Source: Gnetum montanum
Taxonomy: Eukaryota; Streptophyta; Gnetopsida; Gnetales; Gnetaceae
Direction: 5' to 3'
Assembly: GCA_015680685.1 (NCBI GenBank)
Contig: MNCI01001065.1
Coordinates: 1,127,210 to 1,190,235 of the forward strand
DNA length: 63,026 nucleotides
The notes beneath the pieces are model-generated. The model saw only the letters and a program-made list of their open reading frames with translations, had not been told where the DNA came from and did not search any database. Positions within the stretch are counted from its first letter, which is position 1. Each line of letters begins with the position of its first letter. Of the stretch, positions 22,634 through 31,941 are shown piece after piece. Made by a program: the position numbers and the translations under genes.

Positions 22634-23815
22634 TCAGACATAGAATGCTTTTAGGTACAAATGATTTGTCGGTTTAGCAAGCTCGTTCCTTTCCATGTCA
22701 GCCAGCTTGAATGCACCATTATTGAATGCTTTGATGACCATGTAAGACCCTTCCCAGTTGGCTGAGAATTTGTCCGGGTGTTCCCGAACAGCTTTGAGTA
22801 CGAGATCACCTTCATGGATTGGACGTCTGTTGATGTCATGTCGATATTGCTATCGTTGTTGCTTTTGGTATCATTCGATCTAATCGAGCGTGCGTACACG
22901 TTCTTCTTCCGTTGAGTCAAAGTCAATGAGATGTAGCTCATTATTTTGACCATCATCGAGGAGTCCAGAGAGTGTGATCCTTAAAGAGGGTACCTACAAT
23001 TCTAAAGGTAAAATAGCTTCTGAACCGTAAACAAGACTGTACGGAGTTTTACCTGTTGATGTTCGGTGAGTAGTGCGGTAAGCCCATAATGCATATAGTA
23101 ATTGCTCATGCCACTTCCTTTTGCTTTGGGTTAGCATTTTCTTAAGTATTGTTACGATCATCTTATTGGTTGCTTTTGCCTACCCATTGCTCTGAGGATA
23201 GTAAGGAGAGGAAAATGAGTGTTTGATCCCCAGACCGTCGCAAAAGGTTTTTGTTTCGGCACTACTAAATTGTGGCCCGTTGTCAGTAATAATTGTCAAA
23301 GGGGTGTCAAAGCATGTTACAATGTTTTCTAGGATAAAGTTGCACATATGTTTAGAAGTCATTTTCCGAAGGGGAGCTGCTTCTACCCACTTCATGAAAT
23401 ATTCAGTAGCGGTGATGATGAAACTGTGCCCCGCGGAAGATGAGGGTGTTATCGGGCCGATAAGGTCCAATCCCCACTTCTGAAAAGGCCATGTCATTTG
23501 TGCTGTATGCAACTCGTTGGGTGGTACATGTATTAAGTTACTATGTTTTTGACAGATGTTACATGTTTTGACTTTGGAGGAGCAATTGTATTCCATGTGT
23601 GGCCAATAATAGCCTAAGCATCTTATTTTCGTGGCCATGGCTTTTGGTACTATGTGTCCTCCACATAGTCCCTCATGTACCTGATCAACGATTGTTTGGG
23701 CATCAGTACTACTGACGCATGTTAGCAACACGCCTTCGTAGGATCTACGACATAGTGTGTCCCCTAACAGGGTATATTGCTTAGAACATTTTCGTACGAC
23801 GTCCTTTTGCACATT
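22634..23815 (-). pseudogene. pol: Element B integrase
   Basis: C-terminal third of pol. The zinc-binding region has H..H spacing (VDQVHEGLCGGHIVP) and CNICQKH. The core has GLDLIGPITP and ITDNGPQFS with both Asp residues. At the third catalytic position the codon is AAA (Lys, 23174-23176) where family members have Glu in a QAEATNK-like context, and a TAG precedes it at 23180. Beyond the core are YALWAYRTTHRTSTGKTPYSL and a GDLVLKAV..W stretch. The frame ends at a TGA at 22634. The protein would integrate cDNA, but as read it cannot. Confidence 0.9.
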
Positions 23816-23824
23816 TGTTAGATG

Positions 23825-24526
23825 TCACGGGGCTTCGCCACGTAGAAGGTACTCTTTTATGTCATCGTACCATTCTATCGTGCATGTTGTACTAACAGAT
23901 GCGATCGGCAATGTTTTAGAGGTTATTGGTTCATCGCAGTTGATTATGGAGCTTGACAAGGCATAGAACATGTCAGGTGATATATTTAACGCTAGTGTGG
24001 CTAACGCGTCTGCGATGGTGTTATCGTTTCGAGAGACGTGTTGCACATCAATGTTTTCGAATCATTTCATTAAATGTTTCGCCAAGTCACAGTATGGTTG
24101 TAAATGTTGGACTTTGCATGTGTAAACATTTGTAACTTGGTTGACAACCAATTGTGAATCCCCTCTGACTATGAGCCGTGTGATATCTAAAGCTAGTGCT
24201 GTCGCGAGACCTCTAAGGAGACCTTCGTACTCTGCTGTGTTGTTAGTACAGTGAAAATCGAAGCGATAGGCAAAGGGTTGGATCTCCTCGAAGGGATAAG
24301 TGATGATAGCAGCCGCACTTCCTCCTTGAGAGGTGGATGCTCCGTCGAAGTTTAAAATGGCATCATAGTCATCAGGCACCGTGTCTATTGTGCTTATACT
24401 TTCATCTGGGAATTTAGGCTCTATGGTTACTTGGTCATGCGTTGGTGATGTGGCCATTTGATTTGCTATGGCTTGACCTTTAACTGATGATTGTGTTACG
24501 TAGTACAGGGCAAACTCAGCGATCAT
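23825..24526 (-). pseudogene. pol: Element B archaeal-type RNase H (aRNH) and linker
   Basis: A second RNase H follows the first, as in Tat-lineage elements. The four acidic positions are visible: LNFDGAST (Asp), AEYEGLLRG (Glu), RGDSQLVVNQV (Asp) and RNDNTIADALA (Asp). A TAA at about 24062 and a TAG near 23825 interrupt the frame. The linker to integrase (SVSTTCTIEWYDDIKEYL) is typical of the lineage. It would degrade RNA in RNA-DNA hybrids during reverse transcription; why this lineage keeps two copies is not settled. Confidence 0.9.
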
Positions 24527-24544
24527 GGCTTTCCATCGAGCTAT

Positions 24545-26113
24545 TCAGCTCGTTTCGTATATGTTTCCTGTTATGGCTCTCAGTACATTGTCCTTACAGA
24601 TTACGTGAACTTGATTATGGAAGAGGTAATGTCGCCATTTTCTTAGAGAAAATACCAAAGCTAAGAATGACCTCTCCACGTCATTGTATTTCTTTTCATG
24701 GGCAGCTAAGGCATGGCTCAAGTAGTATACAGGGACTTCAGTTCCGTCATCTCGTTTTTGGCAGAGCATGGACGCGATGGACGATTCTGAAGTGGCAAGG
24801 TAGATGTAAAACGGTTTGTTGTTTTGGGGTGGGTAAACCGTGGGTAGTCGGGCAAGTGCTATTTTGATATTTTTGAAGGTTTCCTGGCACTGCGGAGTCC
24901 ATTCAAAATGGACATTTTTACATAACAGGTGGTTCATAGGTTTTAGCTTGTCTGTTAAATTTTCTACGAAACGCCTGATGAACTACAATCTACCTTGTAG
25001 ACCTCGAAGTTCGGTAAGGTTACTGGGTGGTTTCAGGTTGGTAATGGCCTTGACCTTATCGGGGTCCACTCATATCCCTGCTTCAGAGGATATGAATCTG
25101 AGCATCTTGCCTGTTTTGACACTGAAGACGCATTTTTTGGGGTTAAGCCTTAGCTCATATTTTAGACAATGTTTTAAGACTAAGTCGAGGTCTTGTACGT
25201 GTTGTTCGATCATTTTTGACTTAATTACGATGTCATCCACATAATCGTTGAGCGATCGTAACATATAATCACTAAAGATAAACGTCATGGCTCTTTGATA
25301 AGTGGCCCCAGCGTTCTTGAGACCAAAGGGCGTCATTGTGTAACAAAAAGTTCCCCATGGGGTCATGAAGGTTGTTCGAAGTTGATGTTCAAGGTTGATG
25401 CGTATCTGGTTGTATCCCAAAAAACCATCCATAAAAGATAGTAAGGCATGTCCGGCAGTCGAGTCAACGAGTTGATCGATGCTGGGCAAGGAAAAGTCAT
25501 CTTTTATGGTTGCTACGTTTAGATCTCGGAAGTCGATGCATAAGCGAATGCTTCCATTTTTCTTCGGGATGATGACCATGTTGGATACCCATTCGGCCTA
25601 ATCAACAACCCGAATGAAACCAGCTTGATAAAGCTTGGTGATCTCATTGCGAATTACCAATGCCACCTCGGGTCTAACTTTTCGTGCATTTTGTTTTATC
25701 GGTCTTAGTTTGGGGTCCAAAATAATGTTGTGTTGGACAATTCTAGGATCCAGCCCAGGCATGTCCGTGTAAGACCGAGCGAATGCTTTCATGTTTTCCC
25801 TAAGTACGTGCTAAATGTCTTGGGCCAAGTGTGGTTGTAGTAGTGTACTTAATTTTAATATTTTGATTTCCCCATCGGGCATGGTGATGGGTGTTTCAGC
25901 TAACGGATCTTCAGTGATGTTTTCGGCCTCTATGTCAAGAAATTTCATCATGCCTCTGTAGTCGTCTGTTGTTTGCTATGTTGAGGCTATGACTGCATCG
26001 TCCATTAGTGGACTTGAGTTGATGAAGTTTATGTCAAAGTCCCGTGTAATGATGTCGTATGGTCTGTCAATGGTTAACGGTGCAGTTAAGCGTTGGTAGT
26101 CCATTGAGCTCAT
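24545..26113 (-). pseudogene. pol: Element B reverse transcriptase and first RNase H
   Basis: The pol ORF most likely begins at the ATG at 26113, just after a CAG splice-acceptor-like site. After about 110 residues of linker come RT motifs: MPGLDPRIVQHN, MVIIPKKNGSIRLCIDFRDLN, the SFMDGFLGYNQI palm motif, TPFGLKNAGATYQRAM, and the catalytic YVDD at 25232-25243. The connection has LNPKKCVFSV and FEWTPQCQETF. The first RNase H has a YYLSHAL..EKKYNDVERSFLALVF core. Stops near 25982, 25809, 25595, 25067 and 24542 break it. It copies element RNA into DNA. Confidence 0.92.
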
Positions 26114-26122
26114 CCCTGCCAA
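26114..26122 (-). promoter_or_regulatory. Candidate splice acceptor at the start of pol
   Basis: On the minus strand TTTATTGGCAG is followed by GG and then ATGAGCTCAATG, the apparent pol start. Ogre elements of the same lineage splice an intron between protease and RT. The matching donor was not identified. Inference only. Confidence 0.4.
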
Positions 26123-26227
26123 TAAACCGAGAGTTACATGAGCACAGGGATTTTTCCGTGTGTTTTGACTATTTTAGACTATGTGTACGTGTACAATGGT
26201 GGATTACCATCACACCTGGATGTATGA

Positions 26228-26312
26228 CAGTTTTATGCCTTACTAGGCAGTGAACGGCAGTTTAAGGCCATACCGGGCCATCATTGGGTGAGGAAATGGT
26301 AGTTTAAGGCAG
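26228..26312. repeat. Mini-hairpin array, element B (before pol)
   Basis: Three units after AGTTTTA/AGTTTAA: TGCC (26236-26239) paired with GGCA (26246-26249), then GGCC..GGGCC, then a truncated one. It lies between pol and the promoter of the antisense gene. Confidence 0.7.
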
Positions 26313-26488
26313 TGTAAAACTGGGTCCGCGGAGGAACCAGGACATAATCATCCCTGTTTTTAAATGAATTTTTCATTAAATTTTATCGTTTTGGATAGAT
26401 TTTGGTGAAAAATAGGCAAAAAAGGAAAAAAAGACGAAAACGAGGCAACGACGGCGTAAGCGGCGATAGCGTCAGCGTCATCGGGCGC

Positions 26489-26496
26489 TATATAAA
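26489..26496 (+). promoter_or_regulatory. TATA box of the antisense gene in B
   Basis: TATATAAA followed by GGGAAGGGG, about 245 bp upstream of the ATG. The 5' UTR (about 26520-26740) is full of AGCGTAAGCGTAAC words. This is a canonical plant core promoter on the strand opposite to gag and pol. Confidence 0.7.
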
Positions 26497-26740
26497 GGGA
26501 AGGGGGGTCCATTTGTTTTCTGTTTTGAAAGCGACAGCGTAGAGCGTAACCTGAGCGAGCATAAGCGTAAGCATGCAACTGCCAAAGCGTAAGCATAAAC
26601 TACCATACCCTAGCGTAAGCGTAACCCTGGAACCTGAGCGTGGACACTGAAGGTTGAACCCAGCGTAGACGCCGAGGCTTCTTAACGCCAGCGTACAGTT
26701 ACTCAGCATGAACGCGGATCGCTAGCGTAGACGCTTTGAG

Positions 26741-29700
26741 ATGGGAAAGGGCAAGGAAGTGGAGGGCCAAGGGCGGAAGGGCCCTGATCTAACTTTCGCT
26801 GAGGAGACGGAGGCCATGCTGCAGGGCCTTCCTAGGCCGAAGATGCCGGTGTGGTCCATGACGTCCCAGAGGTAAGCCTTGATACCTACTTCTATTTTTG
26901 TTTGTACTTTCTAGCGTAGACGAGCCTGGCGTATACGCCGAGCGTAACAAGTTTACGAGGGTTTTCAGTGTAGTGTAATCTGTGCAGCGTAGACAGTGTT
27001 CAATCCTGGTGTAAACATTTGTTTCGCATTGTTTTAGCGTAAAGGTTGGTCAGTGTGTTTGTCCTCGGCATAGGTTCTATTTCCCGCGACGGCATGTACG
27101 CTGAGGGTTTGTTCAGCATATACACCATATGCGTATAGTTGTTTTCGGCATACCGCTTTCTTTCTGGCATAAATTATTCATGTCAAACTCGACATTGAGC
27201 GTATACGCCAAGGGTTTGCTCAGCATATACGCCGGCATAATTGTCCAGTGTAGATGGTGTCATCCGTTTTATTAGCATCCTTTTGTTATTTAGCGTAACT
27301 GTGAAGCTTAGACGTGCTTGTACCAGCGTAAATTGTGTTTCGCGATGGCGTGTACGCTAAGGGTTTCCTCAGCGTATACGCTGTACACCTATTTTTTTTT
27401 TAGCATACTGGTTCTCTTGACAGACTATGGATTCGGGTGTATACGCTAAGGGTTTCTTTAGCGTATATGCTGCGCATGAGGGATTTGGGTTTCAGTGTAG
27501 ACGCTAAGTTTTGTAGCGTATACGCTGTGTACGTTCGCCCGGCGTATACGCTCTGTGTTCAGCGTATACGCCAAGCTTGAATCGTGCAAGTGCCCTATTT
27601 GGCATATACGTTGAGTTCAGCGTATACGCGGAGCGTGAATCACGGGCGTATATGCTGTGTACAGCGTATAAGTTGGGCGTAAGTTGTGTTTTTCACGTTG
27701 TAGAGTTGGCGTATACGCTCTGTGTTCAGCGTATACGCTGGGCGTAAGTTAAATTTTTGATTTTCTCTGCCGATTTAAGATGTAATCTTTCATTTTGTGA
27801 CATTGTGATTGGTTGCAGGGATAGCAAACGCTTTCTTATCATGGTTGAACTCGTCGGGGTTCTAACATGGGCTGGCCGCTTTGAGGATGGCGATTCGCCC
27901 CCGAATCTATTCGTGGATAGCAAGGGGATGTGGTTCAGGGAAGGTGCTGGCGAATTTCTGGCTTTCCTGTTAACCAATTTTGAAGTGGCTATGTGGTCAT
28001 TTTTTGACGAGGTGACCGCACGGAGTGTGGTTGATGCAATACTACCGGGGGCCACCGAAGGTGTCGTGGTCTTCATGGAAGACATTGACGAGGGGCCGTT
28101 TGTTGATGAGGATGGCACTACCCACGGGTCCAAGTCAACCCGCCCGTTAACGCGTTTGTGGGCATTGCTGCCACCGGGGTTAGATTACATCAACAATACA
28201 TTATTTATAGCTGCCCGTGCACACACCCTGTTCCAGAATCCTCTTGGCACAGTGTACAGGATAACCAGGTAAGACCATTTGACTTTATTGCTTCATCGAT
28301 CATTATTTGATGTTAGTTTTTATTTTAACATGCGTTTATTTGCAGGCCAAAGACCAACCCAGATGGGACTCTGATTGAGGATGAAGGGATAGCCCTCGCT
28401 CGCATCGCTCTGGAGGCCTTTATGATGGGCCCCACTCTTCGCGGGGCCATACTGGCTCAAACAAAGCGTTCAATGGTTCGTTTCCATAATCAGTTTTCCA
28501 GGGCCTTTGCGATGTGTAAGGCTCATGGGTGACTCCATGAAGACTGGACAGATCAGGGGCTAGTCTTTCCAGATAGCTTTGGCAGCACTTCCAGATCTGC
28601 CACTGACGGTGAGTAATAGCATGTATTAAATGCGTTAGTGGATTTGTTCAACTGTTTTGGGGTCAGGAGGTTGATGTGGTCATTTTAACTTGCTTTAACA
28701 GTTGATGTACCCTCTGGTGTGGATCCCATGATAACAGGTTGAACTGAGACAACTTTGTCAATGAAGTTCGGGGAGGTAGCAAAACCGCAGAAGTGGGTGC
28801 GTAAGCGTGCTCCACCCACCCTCACCTGTTTCTTGGATGATGCAGGTCTCCTAGAACATTTTATGACGCCAAGCCCTAATGTCTCAATTGGGGAGATGAT
28901 AAGGATCGTGGACTCTTTCAATGAGTCTGTCTCTCAGTACAGCACCCGGATTAAGGGTGTCAAGGTGGTGTTTCATCTATCACCTGTATTCTTTTCTAAA
29001 TTATTTGGCATGCTGGCAGATGGCCAACCCGTAGTGTTGGACAGGTCTCAGAAAGAGCTCCAAACGATCCGTGAACTGGAGTCCTGGCTTGGTATGAAGA
29101 AAAGCACCAAGGGGTTCCCAATGCAGGGGAAGGCAAAGGTTGTTGAGGTGAACAAACTGTATCCCCTGTTTCGAGCACGGGTGTTTCCCAAAACCCTTTC
29201 TCAGGTGTAGAGTTTTGGGGTGGAGGCGGTACGCATCATGCGGGCTATCTTAGAAACTGGCATGTGGTATAACTGGGCTCAGTTTTTGTTGGCGGGCATG
29301 CATAAGGAGATAGTGCGGTTGCGCTCAAACATCGAAGTGCAATCGCACTTCACTTTCGCCTTCTTCTCTAGCTATCTTTGCCATTTTGCCAAGTTTCTTG
29401 TGGTGCATGCAGACAACAAGTTTGTCTTACGGGATTGGGGTCAACTATCTCGCCCATGGGTCAAACACTTGTACGTGACCGCCAACTCGCAGGATGCCCC
29501 AGAAGGTATCGACGAGTCCATGTCTGTTACCACAGGAGGATCATCTGGCGGTTCCATCCACACAAGGGACAGTCTGGGGGTGGAGCCAGCGGATATACAT
29601 TTAACCGCCAGGCGGGCTGAGCTGGTTATTAAAGAAACCATTGGCAAAGCCAAGTCAAAGTTGAAAAGACCTGAACGCACCACGGAGGAAGTCGCTGAGA

Positions 29701-31420
29701 TAAACTAGCCAAACATGAAGCAGATACGCTTCAAGATACCTGGTAAGCGAAGCTCATCCGCTTGTTATTGCATCATTTTCGTTCATTTATAGCTCTTACT
29801 TCAATTGCTTACGTGTCGTTATTGTTTTTGATTTGGGGCAGTGAGGAAACAGGCCTTGGAGACCATCAAAGAGGAGGAGAAAACACATACCAAGAAAAAC
29901 CATGGGGAGGAAAGCCCGAAGAAGAGCCAAGGCGGGGGAACGGAGCCATTAACGGAGAAGACTACTGAAACTACACCCTTAGACGACTAGGACGCTATCA
30001 ACCAGATGTTCAGTAGCTTCCTCAAGGGTGACTTGGATTTGGGTGATCCCCCAGAAGGTGACAAGGATCAAGGTATGTCTTCACTTTTAGGTGGTTTTTA
30101 TTATATTAATTGTGGCTCCTACTTTTTCTATTTTCTTTATTTATTTTCGTGTTTTTGGCTTAGATGAAGGCAGTGATACCAGGACGGTATGGTTGGATGT
30201 TCCCATGAAGACGGTTCCCCCTGAGGGGACCGCTGAGGTTAGTTCTTCCCGTACCCGTCAGCCACTTGTTTGGTCAGAGATGCCAAATAAGTCATATTTT
30301 GTGGATGGGATCACGGAAGAAGTCGTTGAACATCTCCATAAAGTCCATCCTGATATAGGTATGATTTATTCAAAGATTAGGAGCTTCGTGTCTTACCTGT
30401 ACTATTTTAATGTTCGTGTTCTCTGCATGGGTAGGCGCTAAACTAAGATGGGATCCCTCTGAGGGTATTAGTATGGAAAGCCTAACTACACTCTCCCCAG
30501 AAGTAGAGTAGGTGCCAAGGCCTATTTATGAAGGGGTTGCAGAAAGCCTTGCACACAATGCCAAGTCGTTGTGGACTTGTAGGAGTTCTATTGAACAGTT
30601 GTGGCTACAAGTACAGGCAAAGGAAAAGGAAGTCTCTGCCATAACAGAGGAGCGTGACGATTTAAAGGTTCGATATGAGTTTGCCGCTGCTAGGCTGAGT
30701 GGAGATCATTCCTGGCAAACCTCGGAGATTACATATACCAGGTATTGGAACCTTCTGAATCGTCATGCGTCACTGACTCGGAGAATAGCGGAATGCAAAG
30801 CTCAAATTGATATCCTGAACCTTAAGTGTCAAGATTGGAAGGCTTTTGCCTCCAAGGTTCGCAATTGGGGTCAGGATGAGAAGAACCATAAATATCAGTA
30901 CAAGAAGTCGCTGAAAGAGGTATCTATCGAAAAGTGGCAACTGGAGATGTTTGTGGAGGGTTTGGGTTTGCGTTCCACCTTCGATACCTTTGCCCAAAAC
31001 ACAACTGTGGAGATGGAATCGCCTAAGAGGGTCATCACAACTGCTTCTGGGGAGGTGTCAGTAGGTGAATTTCCTCTGAAACACCCTACCTGGTCAGCGG
31101 TCGACAAAGGCAATGCTTTGAAAAACATTGACTTGGGCCTGGATAGAACATATTGGGCCAGCGTTCCAGAGGAAGAGATCCTTCGTCAGCTAGAGTTTGG
31201 ATTAGGGGGATCCCCTATGGTAAACATTTTATCTTTATGAAGTTAATTTATTGGATAATGTTTAAAATGTCTAGCATCTGCTTATTTTGTGTTGGTTGTT
31301 TGTTTTTCGTGTTCTTAGCATGAGGGTGGCGATGATACTCACGAGGCTGGCCCCAGTGGAGCAGGGGCCCCTGGCACGGGTGGTTCTGAAGGAGATGATC
31401 CTCCTGTCACGGATGCTTAG
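26741..31420 (+). pseudogene. Eight-exon antisense gene nested between protease and pol of element B
   Basis: Exons: 26741-26871, 27819-28268, 28346-28608, 28702-29742, 29842-30072, 30164-30358, 30435-31219, 31319-31420. All introns are GT-AG with matching phases, and the exons sum to 3198 nt (1065 codons plus stop). Exon 1 begins MGKGKEVEGQGRKGPD. Exon 4 (about 347 codons) holds a globular-looking part (FMTPSPNVSIGEMIRIVDSF, FFSSYLCHFAKFLVV). Exon 5 is Lys/Glu/Thr-rich. Exon 7 has a coiled-coil-like stretch followed by WKAFASKVRNWGQDEKNHKY and LEMFVEGLGLRS. Exon 8 is Gly/Asp-rich and ends DDPPVTDA. Six in-frame stops (28530, 28740, 29208, 29706, 29988, 30509) disable it. I do not recognise the family. 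Homologues lie antisense in A and D, so it is a regular component of these elements rather than a chance insertion. Confidence 0.85.
26900..27745. repeat. AGCGTATACGCT palindrome cluster in intron 1 of the antisense gene
   Basis: Dense array of GCGTATACGC words and variants inside the 947 bp first intron, including exact CAGCGTATACGCTG at 27370 and 27728. The same word fills B's LTR U3 and occurs in its leader. Confidence 0.88.
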
Positions 31421-31514
31421 TGTCTTTGTAGTTTTTGTGGTTTTTGCTGTTTGACACAGGAATTGTAATTGAAAAATGTTGAACACAACAGGAACGATTG
31501 TAAAATGTGGCATG

Positions 31515-31520
31515 AATAAA
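31515..31520 (+). terminator. Poly(A) signal of the antisense gene in B
   Basis: AATAAA 95 bp after the stop codon, in an AT-rich 3' UTR. Confidence 0.7.
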
Positions 31521-31655
31521 ATATTGTTTCGTTTTATTTTTAATTTGTTTGCACACACAACCTGATACTACAGTATTTTTGGGTTCGCTTTTTCATTTAA
31601 ATGCAATGCACAGAAGTAATGATAAATGATATATAAACAGGAGAACAAGATTTGC

Positions 31656-31935
31656 ACTAGTTTAAGGCCATTTCGGGCCCCAGTGCGGCCGAATAATGTC
31701 ATGTAGTTGACTGACCATTTCTGATCGTGGCTAGTTTTATGTCATCGCGGACATGATAGTTTAACGTCTTTCTGGACAAGGTGTTGTAAAATTATTTTTG
31801 TTTTTTCTGTTTATTATTATTTCTTTGTGTTTTTCCTTTTTTTTGGGTTTTATCGTAGTTTAGCGTCATTTCGGACGAGTTATAGTTTAATGTCGTTTCA
31901 GACTGTTCGTAGTTTAGCGTCGTCCCGAACGTTGT
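31656..31935. repeat. Mini-hairpin array, element B (after protease)
   Basis: Units with GGCC..GGCC (about 31667) and several GTC..GAC stems (31740, 31768, 31868 and 31892 regions), each after TAGTTTA. It lies between the convergent 3' ends of the antisense gene and gag-pro. Confidence 0.8.
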
Positions 31936-31941
31936 AGCTTT

